Notes: generated by a model not told the origin, from the sequence alone. Positions 10,655 to 23,477 are shown, counted from the stretch's first letter. The stretch is DNA of 64,000 nucleotides from Linanthus parryae (GCA_023055425.1 JALGPY010000009.1:33089275-33153274); one strand, 5' to 3'. Made by a program: numbers and translations.

Positions 10655-13600
10655 CTAGAGCCAATCTGGCGCATCTCGTATGCCCATACTCCTAGTGTGC
10701 CCTTCATGCTTCCACTGCGTGAGAGGCTTCGTAAGCGGGTCTGACAGATTATCATCTGTAGGAATCTTGCATATCCGAACGTCTCCTCTTTCGATAATAT
10801 CTTGAATCAGATGAAACTTCCTGAGCACATGCTTGGACTTCTGGTGCGATCTTGGTTCCTTTGATTGCGCGATCGCCCCAGTGTTGTCACAGAACAACTC
10901 CACTGGATCCGCAATGCTAGGGACCACACCAAGTTCAGAAACAAACTTTCTGATCCAAACAGCCTCCTTTGCTGCGCCATTTGCAGCAATGTACTCAGCC
11001 TCTGTTGTAGAATCAGCTACCGTCTCTTGCTTGGAACTCTTCCAGCTCACCGCTGCTCCATTCAGGCAAAACACATATCCCGACTGTGATCTGAAGTCAT
11101 CTCTATCGGTTTGGAATCTAGCATCAGTGTAACCCCTTACACGCAACTCTTCCTCACCGCCAAACATCAAAAAAGCATCCTTAGTTCTTCTCAAGTACTT
11201 TAGGATGTTCTTGACAGCAATCCAGTGACTCTCACCCGGATTGGACTGGTATCTGCTTGTCATACTCAAGGCATATGACACATCTGGTCTAGTACATAAC
11301 ATGGCGTACATGATGGATCCTATGGCCGAGGCATAGGGAATCCTACTCATGCGTTCCTTCTCAATCTCATTGGAAGGACATCCACTCTTCGAAAGAGTGA
11401 TTCCATGTGACATGGGCAAGAATCCCTTCTTGGAATCTTGCATGTTGAACCGTTTCAACACCTTGTCAATATATGTACTTTGACTTAGGCCTAGCAACCT
11501 CTTAGATCTATCTCTATAGATCTTTATACCGAGTATATAGGCTGCTTCCCCTAAGTCCTTCATTGAGAAACACTTTCCTAGCCAATCTTTCACAGATTGC
11601 AGCATGGGAATGTCGTTTCCAATGAGTAGTATGTCATCCACATACAAGACCAGAAAAGCTACAGAGCTCCCACTAACCTTCTTGTAAACACAAGACTCAT
11701 CTTCGTTTCTGATGAAGCCAAACTCTTTGACCACTTCATCAAAACGTCGATTCCAACTCCTAGAAGCTTGCTTCAATCCATAAATGGATCGTTGCAGCTT
11801 ACAGACTTTGTTGGCTTGCTTTGGATTCTCAAAACCCTCCGGCTGTATCATATACACGTCCTCGTGGAGATTCCCATAAAGGAATGCTGTTTTGACATCC
11901 ATCTGCCTAATCTCATAGTCGTAGTATGCTGCAATCGCAAGTAGGATTCGGATGGATTTGGTCATTGCGACTGGTGAAAAGGTTTCATCATAGTCAATAC
12001 CATGAATCTGTCTGAATCCTTTAGCCACCAATCGGCCCTTATAGGTAATCACATTACCATCCATGTCGATCTTCTTCTTGAAGACCCACTTGCACCCTAT
12101 GGGTCGCGCCCCATCAGGTGGTTCCACCAAAGTCCATACTTTGTTGGTATACATGGATTCCATCTCGGATCTCATGGCTTCAAGCCACTTCTGCGAGTCT
12201 GGGCCATTCATGGCCTCCTCATAGGTAGTAGGCTCATCATCTATGAGCATCGTGTCACCGGAATCAGTTACGAGAAGTCCGTACCTCTCGGGTTCCTGGC
12301 GCACTCTACTAGATCTACGAAGCTCTTGTGTTACCTGAACAGGTGGATCCACAACTGCTTGTGATTCCTGTTCATGTTCCATAATCGGTTCAGTGATTTG
12401 TGGTTCTTGAACTTCTTCAAGTTCTACATTCCTCCCACTTGTTTCTTTAGAGACAAACTCTCTTTCTAGAAACACGCCGGTCCGAGCAACAAACACTTTG
12501 TTCTCGGTTGGATTGTAGAAGTAGTATCCCTTAGTTTCCTTAGGGTACCCCACAAATTTACACTTATCCGACTTAGGCCCTAGCTTGTCTGATTGTAAAC
12601 GTTTTACATAGACATCGCAGCCCCAAATCCTCATGAACGATAGTGTGGGACGCCTCCCACTCCACATCTCATATGGTGTTTTCATGACTGATTTAGATGG
12701 AACACGGTTAATGGTGAAAGCTGCACTTAATAGAGCGTAGCCCCAAAATGACAATGGAAGATCAGTTTGACACATCATAGACCGAACCATATCCAATAGG
12801 GTTCGATTCCTCCTCTCGGACACGCCATTCCATTGTGGCGTTCCGGGTGGAGTGAGTTGGGACACGATCCCACACTCTCTAAGATAGTCGTCAAACTCTT
12901 GGCTCAAGTATTCTCCTCCACGATCCGATCGTAGAGCCTTGATACTTTTACCAAGTTGCTTCTCTACTTCATTCTTGAATTCTTTGAACACTTCAAAGGA
13001 TTCGGATTTTGCCCTCATAAGGTACACAAATCCATATCTACTGTAATCATCAGTAAATGTAATGAAGTAGACATAACCACCCCTGGCTGGCGTGGCAAAT
13101 GGCCCACACACATCGGTATGTATGAGCGCCAATTGCTCACTAGTCCTCTCACCTTTCTTATTGAAAGGGGACTTTGTCATTTTTCCCAACAAACAAGCCT
13201 CACATGTCTCATATGATTCAAAATCAAATGAGTCTAGTAATCCATCTTTATGGAGTCAAGATACACGTTTCTCATTTATGTGGCCTAAACGACAATGCCA
13301 TAAATAAGCAGGATTTAAATCATTTATTTTAATCCGCTTGGTATTAATGTTGTAGACAGGATTACTTAGATCAAGGACATAAAGTCCATTAAATAATTGC
13401 GCACTAAAATAGTGAATATTATTCAAATAAAAGGAACAACAATTGTTCTTTATTGAAATAATAAAACCTTCCTTGTCCAAACAAGAAATAGAAATAATGT
13501 TTCTGCTCATAGCAGGCACAAAATAGCAATTATTTAATTCTAAAACTAATCCTGAAGGCAGAGATAGCTCGCACACGCCTATGGCCAACGCAGCAACCTT

Positions 13601-14605
13601 TGCTCCATTCCCAACGCGCAGATCTACCTCCCCTTTAGCCAATCTTTTACTTCTCTTTAGATCCTGCATATTTCGACAAATATGAGATCCACATTCAGTA
13701 TCTAATACCCATGATGTAGAGACAGTTAAATTGACATCTACAACAAAAATACCTGGTGGTGGTGGAATCACTATTCCAAGCCTCTTGTCCTCCAGATATT
13801 TTGGGCAGTTCCTCCTCCAGTGTCCAGGTTGACTACAGTAGTGACATTCACCCTTAGTCACGACCTTGGCAATGCCACCAACAGGCTTAAGGGCTTGTTC
13901 CTTGGACTTGGCAACTGACTTGCCTTTGCCCTTGGAGGAAGATGCAAACTTTTTGCCCTTTCCTTTATGCACCATCATAATGGCCTTGCCCTTACCCTTG
14001 TTGATGCTCTGTTCAGCCGTCCTCAACATGTTGAGCAAATCTGGCAGTGGTTTAACGATCTCGTTCATGTTATAGTTCATAATGAGCTGTCCATAACTCT
14101 CGGGCAACGATTGCAACACGAGATCGGTTGCCAACTCTTGGCCGACCGGGAACCCAAGCCGGGCGAGATTCTCCAAGTACCCGATCATTCGGAGTACATG
14201 GGGTCCCACCGGGTTCCCTTCTGCCAGATGACATTTGAACAGTGCCTTTGAGACCTCATACCTCTCTACCCTCGCCTGCTCTTGGAAGAGCTGCTTTAGA
14301 TGTTCGATCATATCGACAGCATTCATGTTCTCATGTTGCTTCTGAAGCTCAGAGGTCATGGTGCAAAGCATTAGGCAGGCCGCATCATTAGCGTCATCAA
14401 CACGCTTTTGATACGCCTTTAAGGCAGCAGGTGTCTGATTCTCCGGACCTTCTGGAACATGCTCCTCTATTGCGTACAGTTTCTTCTCTTGCTTGAGAAC
14501 AATTCTCAAGTTTCTGTACCAATCGAGAAAGTTGGTTCCAGAGAGCTTGTCCTTCTCAAGGACAGATCGTAGGGAATGTTGTGAACTCGATGAGTTGTTT
14601 GCCAT
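10655..14605 (-). pseudogene. gag-pol: B2 gag-pol polyprotein with one in-frame TGA
   Basis: A single frame of about 1317 codons starts at MANNSSSSQHSLRS (ATG at 14603-14605). The same ATG is used in B3 and B4, and the longer upstream extension is not conserved. Gag comes first, then a CCHC knuckle (CHYCSQPGHWRRNC), then protease. The protease motif reads LDTECGSHIC instead of LDTGCGSHIC, so the catalytic DTG is changed to DTE. Next come the gag-pre-integrase (LWHCRLGH) and the integrase core with HTD, RSDRGGEY and NGVSERRNR. RT follows with QMDVKTAFLYG and YVDDILLIGND, then RNase H with TEAEYIAA and DNTGAIAQSK. One TGA at 13256-13258 stands where B3 and B4 have AGA (Arg) and separates Gag-protease from integrase-RT. 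The rest is open to a TAG at 10655-10657. It is close to functional, but the stop and the protease change both argue that it is dead. Confidence 0.93.
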
Positions 14606-16277
14606 TTGGAATTCTACAAAAAGGAAAATACGCAAGTTTTAGTATTTGTGAATTTTTTGACTATATTTAATAATGGCTAGTTTATTAAATATAGCTCCCA
14701 CTATTTTTCTACGGATTAATAACCCTCAAGATAATAATGCGGAAAATATCCTTATATTTTCTAGTGGGCCAAGATCCATCTTTTCATCTCCTTATGAGCT
14801 TGCTTTGGCAAGTCACCCATAATTCGATTACTTCTTAGGTAGGAACAATTCCAATTGCATCCCATATGCAGCTCTTGGTTCAATCGGGCAAATAACTCCT
14901 TATTTATCCATCCTTATGGATAATCCCAATTGATTGCCTCTAGGTTTCTTAATCAAATTAATAGCCTAGTTGTGTTCAACCTCTTATCTAAACAATTGCA
15001 CATTGTTACGTGCCATCGCATTCCATCATTATGAACCAAGTCGCCATGCTTTGGCACGCACGAACTTGATAAATAATGATGATAATGAGTGTTTAAATAA
15101 CGAGAAGGCAAGAACACAATATTTAAAATTTGAGGGATTTTTCAATTCAATTTTAATTATTTTTGTTGATCAATATCAACTAATCTATCTATTTGAGTTT
15201 GGGCACAACTCCAAATAATAGATCCGGGTTGTCTAATTATCTTATTATCCTAATTGCATGCATCATCCATACACCAACCACACAAATAATAAGACAATAA
15301 ATAAACAACCACAAAAACAGAAATTAAACGTGATGTGGATATGGCCTTTTCTAGACTAAGATAATTCCAAGCCAATGGAATTATCTATGAACCCTAAACA
15401 AACACATCTCCATGCGTCTTGATCATTTGGTCCATCCTTCATAGTCATGTGGTGTGCTCCATGCTCCATGCTCCTTCTTTTGTGGCTTCTTTGGCTTTGG
15501 GCTTCTTTTCTCCAATCTTGGCTAACAATCTACTTTATCTAGTACTAGCTAATATCTATACTAAATAAAATAAATCTCACAAGTTGAGAAGAAAATGGCA
15601 CGCAGGCCATAAAACCCTAATTAATTATTACAATTAATTGATCAGCTCGCAGGCCGTAAAACCAAACCACAAAATTAAACATCCACATCAAACCACATCC
15701 TAAGGCCATATCCAATCACCATGCGATTTGCACATAAACAGTTAAAATCCAATTTTAACGCGCTTGGTCAATTTTAATTGATTTTAGGATTTTTAGGGTT
15801 AAAACGGTCCATGGGCCCAACAATCCAATTGCCCGGGCCCAAACAAAGTGAACCATAAAGCCCTAGGGCCGGCCCGGCCCAAAACCCGCAAGCTAGGCCC
15901 GCGGGTTAGGGCCGCCCGGCCCCTTAGGGCGCCAAGCTTGGGCGGCAAGCAAGGGGGCGGTCCCCTAGGGGGCCGAACCTCCTTGTGGAGGTTGTTTCCA
16001 AAACAACCTCCTTGCTTGGAGCCCAAGTTTGGTTGTTTCCTTGTTGTGGGAGAACTCCTTCTTCCCCAAGGATGCCCAAACCCTAGATCTAAGATCCTAA
16101 AATTTCTCAAACTCACCAATTCATGCATCCAATGCAATAATTGGGTCTTGTTATAATCTATTCTTTGACAAGTTGCATCCAATGCTTGATTTGTCTTGTT
16201 TTACGCGATAAACAACAAATTAAGGTGTAAAACAACAAGAATGTAACACATAAACTACGTTTATGCTCTATAACCTG
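14606..16277 (-). other. B2 leader with predicted intron (14614-16116)
   Basis: About 1.67 kb without a conserved reading frame lies between the primer-binding site and the gag ATG. A good donor, G then GTGAGTTTG, occurs at 16117/16116. A pyrimidine-rich acceptor ending TTTGTAG occurs at 14614, eight bases before the ATG. Both sites are conserved in B3 and B4. A very GC-rich block (about 15830-16010) gives long open frames on both strands (15799-16182 minus, 15848-16156 plus), which I treat as composition artefacts. Splicing is inferred from the sites only. Confidence 0.55.
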
Positions 16278-16289
16278 GCTCTGATACCA
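16278..16289 (-). other. B2 primer-binding site
   Basis: TGGTATCAGAGC on the minus strand, one base from the 5' LTR end. It matches the 3' end of initiator tRNA-Met, the standard plant copia primer. It is not a tRNA gene. Confidence 0.9.
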
Positions 16290-16290
16290 C

Positions 16291-17721
16291 TGTAGGGTTT
16301 TGATTCATGGATCGCGCAAACGGAAGCATAATCAAACAAACAACCATGCAAAACCCTCCAAGGATCACAAGTCTAGATGCATAACGATAGTAAAGGTAAG
16401 AAATCATAAACACACCTTTGGGTTCTCCTTGATGACTTCAAACGCGAATAGTGTCACGTTCTCTATAGTTGATCCACGCCTAGAGTTGTTCCTAGATCTC
16501 CAATCTCCTTGGTGCTAGCCCGGAATGAAAGGAGGGTGAAGGAATCACGCAAAACGAGGCACAAAAGGGGGCTCGGCCCTCTTGTGGCGTCGGGGACGAG
16601 TGGGCGGCGGCAAGGGGGCGGCGTCCCTCTTGTTGCTTGCTCTCTCTCTCCTTTGTTCTCTCCTACTCTTGTTATGTTCTCTTTAGAGCATAAGTTGTGT
16701 AGGGAAGGAAGGAAGGAGGGTCCTTTATATAGTCCAACAACTCCTTGTTAACTATCTAAAGGACTTATTCTAGTCCTACTAGAATTTAATTTAGTCCCTT
16801 CCTTGCAAATTAGTCCCTACTAAGTTTGCAAGGGTTTGCAAAGTGATCCTTCTAATTAATTAATCCAATTAATTAATTCCCAAATCTAGTACAACTCTAT
16901 ATAGCGTGTGACCCCATAGGTTCTATCTAGTTGGTAGCAACTATTTGCTAATATGGAGCGGTTTCTAGCAAAACATCCATTCTAGCCAACTAATAGAATA
17001 GTCATCTAGACAACCTTGTACAAGTAATTGTCTCATCCCTTTGCCTCCATATCCGGATTGGACACGAGACATACAAGTCACACTCGTATATCCAATCCCT
17101 AGTTTCTCGATCCATGGAATAGCCTTATTCGTGCAAATAACATCAATATCCCATATATTGATTTATTTGAGTCTGGCCAGACATTCTATAAGCACTATCC
17201 TCGAGTGGCCTAGGATATTTGCTCCCGTTATGTGGGAGGGGCAAATCCTCTCTACGTCCACTACGATCTCTAAGCTTGCTTCTGATTGTATCCAGTACAC
17301 GCCTTTATAACTACCCAGTTACGGTGTAGCGTTTAACGCTACCAAGATCACAATGATCCACAACTAGAATATCTAGTGACTTCAAGTCTGAGGATGACAA
17401 TACCATTGTACCCGAGAAGCACTTGTGACTCAACATAACGTGTATGTAGCCTTCTCGGTGATGGGTCAATCCAGTGCAACATTCCGTAATGCACACCCAT
17501 GTGTTGGATCGTGATATCTCCATATCAATCCAACCCCATACTAGTCTATAGATGATTGTCCCATTTAATCATTATACTTGACTAGGGATATTTAAGATAA
17601 ACAACACAATTGTAAATCTAAGGACTTCATTATATTAAATATCCAATAAATAATAAATGAATTTCTAGCCAATTACAAATTCATACTAAACTAGATTGCC
17701 TCTAGGGCATCTATTCCAACA
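16291..17721 (-). repeat. B2 5' LTR
   Basis: 1431 bp and nearly identical to 9210-10640. It would carry the promoter for the element; the TATA box is listed separately. Confidence 0.93.
16723..16731 (-). promoter_or_regulatory. TATA box in B2 5' LTR
   Basis: TATATAAAG on the minus strand, about 430 bp before the LTR end. It is conserved at the equivalent place in B3 (52357-52365 and 59424-59432). Transcription would be expected to start roughly 30 bp downstream, in the GGAAGG-rich stretch. Confidence 0.6.
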
Positions 17722-17930
17722 GGTGAAACACTTGTGCTCAGTGTTGTTGAGGTAAAACCCCCAAATTTGATTAATTATGAATTCTCCATATCCTATGTCA
17801 CGCAATTCTGCGACGAGCTGGAACAATTACTATATGGAGAGTCATATGGGGAGAAACTGATGAGCAACTTCCAATCTCTTGTTCTATGGGCGATTCTATT
17901 GGTTATCCACATGTCATAGTCAAGAAGTTG
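17722..17930 (+). pseudogene. G internal ORF, second half
   Basis: Continues the acidic ORF that B2 interrupted at 9209. The stretch reads TLVLSVVEVKPPNLINYEF and then QFCDELEQLLYGESYGEK. It ends in frame-disrupted sequence shortly afterwards. I do not recognise it. Reading the two halves together requires ignoring B2 and one copy of the ggtga duplication. Confidence 0.45.
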
Positions 17931-20011
17931 GTAATCAATTAGTGTGGGCGTGTGGATGAATTGCATGTTGCATTTGATGAGAATCTAGCACCAAAGAGGT
18001 ATTACTGGGTGGCTTCATGGAGAGCAACGCATTTGAGCCCAGTGGTACTTTGTGGAAGCTGATCAAGAAGATTCATTGCAAGATGAAAAGAGTTAGCTTT
18101 CACAACTCTCTCGAGAAAAGGCTTATCGAGAAGACATGGTGTAAGAATAAGAAGTGGAGGGAAAAAGCATCATCCACAATCCTTTTCGGTTGAGGTAACC
18201 GGGTCGGGCCGTCGACCTTAAATCACAAGCGCTTCTTGGGAAGAAACCCAATGTAGAGTATGATGTTAGTTTATTTATTTCTGTTTTTATTTCTCCATAC
18301 CTGATTTTGAGAGGTGAGAGAAAGAGGTTCTGATGATTTTTCTAGTTTTTGGAGGTTATGTTTAGAGAAAAGTCTACCCCGGTGTGCCATAGCACATTTG
18401 ACCCACATGGGGACTCGTGAAGAGTTGGGGATTTTTCGTGTGCATTGCTCGCAGCATGGAGCAATCCACCCCAGTGTGCAAGGCGCACTCAACCTAAGGG
18501 GAGCTACACTGTAGCATGTAGCTTGGGGATTGCTCAGGTGATCTTCGTCAGTGGGAAACTGACAACGGTCCACAAGATCCCTTATTGTTGCAGTTTTGCG
18601 GACATGGTGCCCATGTAGTTCCGGGCACCCAAGGTATCTCTTACTCTCTCCGCTTCTACGTTTTGAGCTCTTATTGTTGAAATCCACCGCCTACACATTT
18701 ATGCGAGGAAACCTCCTAATTTATCTCTAAATTCGTTGAGGACAACGAAACGCTTAAGTGTGGGAGGTGTGGGGATTTGTGTCTAACTTTGCTAGCCATG
18801 TTGTCTTGCATTAACCTTGTCACATGTAGTTGTGTAGTACTGTGTATAAGTATGGTTAATGTAGAGTGTTTTTTTATTTATTGTCGTATCGTTCTAGTTT
18901 TAAATTTTTCCATTGTGTTGCACTTTTACTTTATTGAGTCCCCTGCCCAATCTTTGTGATCAATCGAGTTGGTCAAAAGCATATAGAGTCTAGGAAAATA
19001 TATGAAATAGAAAAATAAAAAATTCATAAAAAAAAAATTAAAAAAATGAGTTATGGGCAATTGATGAAGCTTGAATCTGAGAGAATTCAGTGAAAGAGCC
19101 TCAATGAATAGGAAGCACCGTAGTAGGGAAAACCATAATTTTTAGTATCATGCGCACCACGAAAGGAAGTCCCAGGTATTCAGGGAAAAAGTGGATGGAT
19201 ATTTTTGGGCATACTTTTAGTTCCTATAGTGTGCTAGGATGATTTGGTCTTGCGGTGGTCGAATAGTCTATTTTCTGTGGAAACTTGTGGCTTCTTGAAA
19301 TCTGGGGTGGAACTTCGTGTATAGAAAAGACTAGTTGCTCTAATTGCACTGCTGAAATAAAAAGCATAGAATGAAAATCAAAAGAAATCAAAATATTCTC
19401 TTGGACTAGATACGATGAACAGCCTAATGTGTTCCTGTTCGCGCGGGGAATTTGGATTCAAACCAATTGGAGTATCTAAGGAAAATTAAGTGAATATGTA
19501 TTACACGGAGTTGTGTATCTGTCACTAGGACAATTTGCATTCAATGTAACGGCTAAAAGGGTTTGAAAACCTCATATGACTTGCCGACGAAAGACTACCA
19601 TAAGACTAAGGGTGCCTAGACCCTCTAAGCTATAGGACGTGCCTAGATCCTTGATTGATTTTGGTGGATGTTAGGGGACGCCTTAGTGAGCTTGTTCGTA
19701 GGATCATTGTATTTTCAATTCCTTTTTGAGGTTGTGTGAATTGCAAAAAAGGCTTGTGAGAGCTTGATGATTTTGGTTAGTAATAGCTAGATTGCTCGAT
19801 CTCTAAAGAAAAAAATAAATTGTATTGTTTCAATATTTGCGTTGTGTAATAATCGAGTTGCATAGTATAGAGCATGTAGTCGCACAGTTGTGTGTGTGAT
19901 TTATATGTGTCACATGGCTAGTAAATCGTATGCAATTCGGTGGATGGAAATCATAGTATGAGCAATGATTTTGATATTTCTCGGGAAACGCAAAAAGGTA
20001 GTGGGGGGATT
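17931..20011 (+). other. G 3' non-coding region and polypurine tract
   Basis: No convincing ORF. Sequence near 18187-18255 (GGTAACCGGGTCGGGCCGTC, then AAGCGCTTCTTGGGA) and near 18735-18775 (GAGGACAACGAAACGCTTAA, then GTGTGGGAGGTGTGGGGA) resembles conserved non-coding blocks between coding region and 3' LTR in Athila-like plant gypsy elements. The region ends with the purine tract AGGTAGTGGGGGGAT right before the 3' LTR. Short AT-rich patches occur near 19010-19045. Confidence 0.55.
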
Positions 20012-22193
20012 TGATAACTCTGAATTAGAATTATATTTTAGCATGTGATTACTAACGTTTTGCGTGGTTTTCGCATGAAATGCATTAGTTTTACACTATG
20101 ATAACAAGTATTTCATAGAAGTCTAGATTTGAGCGTTTAATTGTGAATTCGGGCGTTTCTTGCGTTATTTTATGTTATGTTGTCACGTCTAATTTCACGG
20201 GTGTGTTTCGTGTTGTTTTGAAAGAAAACGATGCTTGGGAGATTAAAGGGTGAGGAGAATCGAACTTCGGAATTGAGACGAAGCTCAGAAAAGGGCCAAA
20301 GAAAGATGAAGGGGAGGCGGTTGCAGTTCTTCAAGTTGTGGTAAATTCGCTTGGTCCCTTACACCATCTACCTTCACCAATTCCACCACTGCCTATATTA
20401 TCTACAAATTCTGCCTAAACCATAACCATGAACCATTTACACCATTATCCTACCCTTCACAACCTGACCTGCAAGTACAAGTAGCCCACAATCAACACCA
20501 AACCTCCATCAACAACACAGCCAACACCTAAACTACCTACAACTCTAAGTCTCTGACCTGAACCCACCAAAACATTCACCTCACTCACTGTTCCTTCACA
20601 ACCAGCACCTCCATTCAGCCATAACCACCAGACCTTAAACCACGACCAAAACCTCCAAAACCCACCAGAAACCACTGTAAGCTGCAACCAATAGCACCCA
20701 CGACCGCAAGAAACCCGCCTGGCTGAACCACCGGTGAACCCCTGCGTCAGAACACATACGTAGAAACAAAGAGAATAAAGAGACAGAGAAGAGAAGAAGC
20801 AGTGCAAAAAATGGAGAAAAGCAGAAGGCTCTTATCGTGCGACCAGTTCACCAGGTCGTGCGATTTGAGGCCAACTCCTTAGCCTAATTTTGTTCACGAA
20901 AAGAGGAAAAACATTCTTCTTTGGCACGATCATATCCCTTGCTCGTGCAATCAGCTAGAGAAGAGACGCAGTTTCATTCAGTTATTATGTGGGTTGGTTT
21001 ATTAAAATAAGCCCTAGAGAAGCTAATAATTGTCAATTATTGACAATCAATGAGTTTCGAACATTGTTGGAGGGTCAAGGTTGCAAATGGGAGATGCCTA
21101 CTCCAATGTTTCTACAAAATGACAAAGGGGGCTGCTTTGATAAATGTACTATTCATTCAATCGTACACTCACGTTAGGAGGAACGAAGAGGAGGACGAAG
21201 GCAGCAGAGATCTAGGTTCTATCTTCTTCTTATTCTCGCTTAATCATGCGTATGGAGAAACTATCGTGTTTTGCGATATGTAATATGATTGGCTAAAATT
21301 TTTCTAGGCTTCTCTAGAGAGCAAAGGGTTATGTAGACGGATTTTTCCGGATTCGTAGACTTTGTTTCATATTTGATTTATCGAACGGGTTCTTAGTTTC
21401 TTGAACGTATTGGTGAATCTCGTCTATTGACACGGATAGATTATTATTTGACAATCATGAAACTAGGTTATATACGTAGATTAAATATTGCTAAATATTA
21501 ATCGTTGTTCTAGTTCAATTGTTCACATGCTACTCTTAATTGTTAGTGTTGAAGGAGTCATGACCCGGAAATACTTTTTGGCTAGCGAGTGTGCGACAGT
21601 GACTCTGACCAGCCTTGATGAGATGTGAACAGCAATCCTGAATCACAGATGCCGAGAGTAGGCGTGTTAGGATTAGCCTTAATGGGTAGATTCGGTAGGT
21701 TATTTCGAATTTTTCGTGCAACGGTGGACCGACAGGACCCGTTGTCGTGCAAGTAGTTAGCCTACTAGACGGACCGTAGACGACATGAGACTGACATGAG
21801 ATTGTAGCCAACCAAGACGTAAAATGACATGAGATCGACAGGAGATTGTCATATCCTATTACCCGACTTAGAATAGGATTAATGTGTTACATAGCTGAAC
21901 CGGATTTTGTATAAAGCCCTAGGTGATCTAGAGATTGCCTAGTTTCTCCATCTGTGTTTTCTAAATAAATAAAAATACAAAAATATTAGATTGGTTGTTA
22001 TTTCAATTTATGTTGCTTGGTTGGGGGCTACAACTGTTTAATTCACAAATATTTCCTCATGTTACCTTACTCTAAACTAAGAACTAATTAAATAATCTCA
22101 TATATGTCCTTGTGGGATCGATAACTCGGGGTTGAAATACACCCCTATATTACTGGACGTGCACTTTCGCATACGTGTAAAGAAATCGCGTCA
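20012..22193 (+). repeat. G 3' LTR
   Basis: 2182 bp, TGATAACTCTGAAT to ATCGCGTCA, followed by the target duplication ttcat. Shows the same G-poor block (about 20340-20780) as the 5' LTR. No insertion interrupts it. Confidence 0.88.
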
Positions 22194-22238
22194 TTCATCC
22201 CAATTTAGTTCCCTTGAAGACTCCTTTATAAAACTACT
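22194..22238 (-). pseudogene. Element A middle fragment (integrase zinc region)
   Basis: Only 45 bp between the end of G and the start of C1, including one copy of each target duplication. On the minus strand it reads FIKGVFKGTKLG, the stretch between the gag-pre-integrase motif and the Cys pair of the copia zinc-binding region. It joins in frame to the pieces at 1688 and 32896 once G and C1 are removed. Confidence 0.75.
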
Positions 22239-23475
22239 TGTAAGTTCAACCTGTTTCAAAGGCTTGAAACAGCTTGTCTGTTTCAAGGCCTTGAAACTGT
22301 TTTCAAAGGTTTGAAACATATAGAGCAATAAACAGCATGAACTTAGGGGGAGCTTATGTTCCTCATCTGTTTCCCAAACCCCTATGCTTGATTATATGTA
22401 TTTTGATGATGAAAGACAAATCATTTTGATGATTTAACAGTTGTTATCCATCTGTTTGAACAAGTTTTTGCAGGGAATAGTTATTACCTATTTCGTAGGG
22501 TCAATTTCCTGACATGTGTTCTTGCATAAAAGGAAACTTGATTGATAGATTGATTATGTGCTTATGCAAACATGTCAAGACCGTCCTAACTTACTTAACT
22601 ACAAGATCAAGTCAATATCCTCGAAGATATTGCCTTTGGGAAGAGTTGTTAGACAAGTCAAGATTTGCAGCTAATTTTTAGGAAAGTTTGTTATGAGAAG
22701 ATCTTGAAGATCTGCTATTCAAACAAGTTGTGTAAGAGGGGATGACTGAAGATTTTCAGAGACACGCGAACACAGAGACTCATAATATTCTCAAGACTGA
22801 CAAACAACACAGAAGGAGATTCATTTCACTCAACCCATTACTCAGAAGATCACTGCACATGCAACTGCTTCATCAGTTCTCAGTGTTCTTCTTTCTTATC
22901 TATATTTGTATGTCATTTAGATAATACTTTCTACATATTATTCTCGTGAGGTTTTCAAGTGAACAATAGAGAATTCTTGTTGAATCAGTTAGCTAGAGCA
23001 GGTACTAGATAGGTTAGTGAGAACCACAAGCTGTAACAGAGTAAAGTAACTCTCTGTGCTTGATATCTAGGGATTAGCTTTTTATTAATAAGAATTGAGT
23101 TGAAAATCCTGCAGGGATCAAATCATGTGGTAGAGACGTAGGTCCAAATTGACTCAACTCTATAAATCTTTGTGTCTCTTGCATTTATTTTGTTGTTCTA
23201 TACTTAGCCTGTCTGCAGCACAAAACATGTTTTCAGTTCAACGGTTTGAAAGGATTTTCGAGGCCATGAAAACTCTCAGCTTTTTCTTTTTTATCTGTTT
23301 TGATTCCAATGACTTAAAACTTATTTCAAGGACTTGATATACTCACTGATTTCTAAAAACTTCTTTGAAATCACTCTTTTAGCACAAGATTGAAAAAAGT
23401 TGAAATACTCTATTCAATCCCCCCCCCCCTTCTAGAGTATTGATCCTGCTTTACTACCTACATTATTTTCTTTCA
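22239..23475 (+). repeat. C1 5' LTR
   Basis: 1237 bp. Includes a perfect TTTCAAGGCCTTGAAA palindrome at 22281-22296, related AAGGCTTGAAA copies, and an 11-C run at 23419-23429 just before the end. Confidence 0.9.
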
Positions 23476-23477
23476 AT

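Larger units (their letters stand above)
9210..17721 (-). mobile_element. Young Ty1/copia element B2, nearly complete
   Basis: Full structure on the minus strand: 5' LTR 16291-17721, primer-binding site 16278-16289, leader, one gag-pol frame 14605-10655, polypurine tract 10641-10654, 3' LTR 9210-10640. Both LTRs are 1431 bp and I can spot only about six substitutions between them, so insertion is recent. The duplication ggtga lies at 9205-9209 and 17722-17726, placing it inside the interior of G. Copia order is shown by integrase preceding RT. The lineage within copia is not assigned. Confidence 0.95.
1694..22193 (+). mobile_element. Ty3/gypsy non-autonomous LTR retrotransposon G (interrupted by B1 and B2)
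   Basis: Two LTRs of about 2.2 kb begin TGATAACTCTGAAT and end GCGTCA. The 5' LTR is 1694-8392, split by B1, and the 3' LTR is 20012-22193. The 5-bp target duplication ttcat flanks the element at 1689-1693 and 22194-22198. A primer-binding site resembling the tRNA-Asp 3' end follows the 5' LTR, as in Athila-type plant gypsy elements. Without B1 and B2 the interior is only about 3.1 kb. It has one short ORF region and no protease, RT, RNase H or integrase, so movement would need enzymes supplied in trans, as in LARD-type elements. LTR divergence is clearly visible by eye, so G is older than B2. Confidence 0.88.

Noticed and set aside
15799..16182. Long ORFs on both strands in the GC-rich leader of B2 (also 52960-53314 and 61044-61371 in B3 and B4)
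   Set aside because: They are Pro/Gly/Arg-rich in every frame, not conserved in frame between copies, and lie inside the predicted leader intron.
16278..16290. tRNA-like sequence GGTATCAGAGC
   Set aside because: It is a primer-binding site next to an LTR; no cloverleaf or anticodon arm follows.
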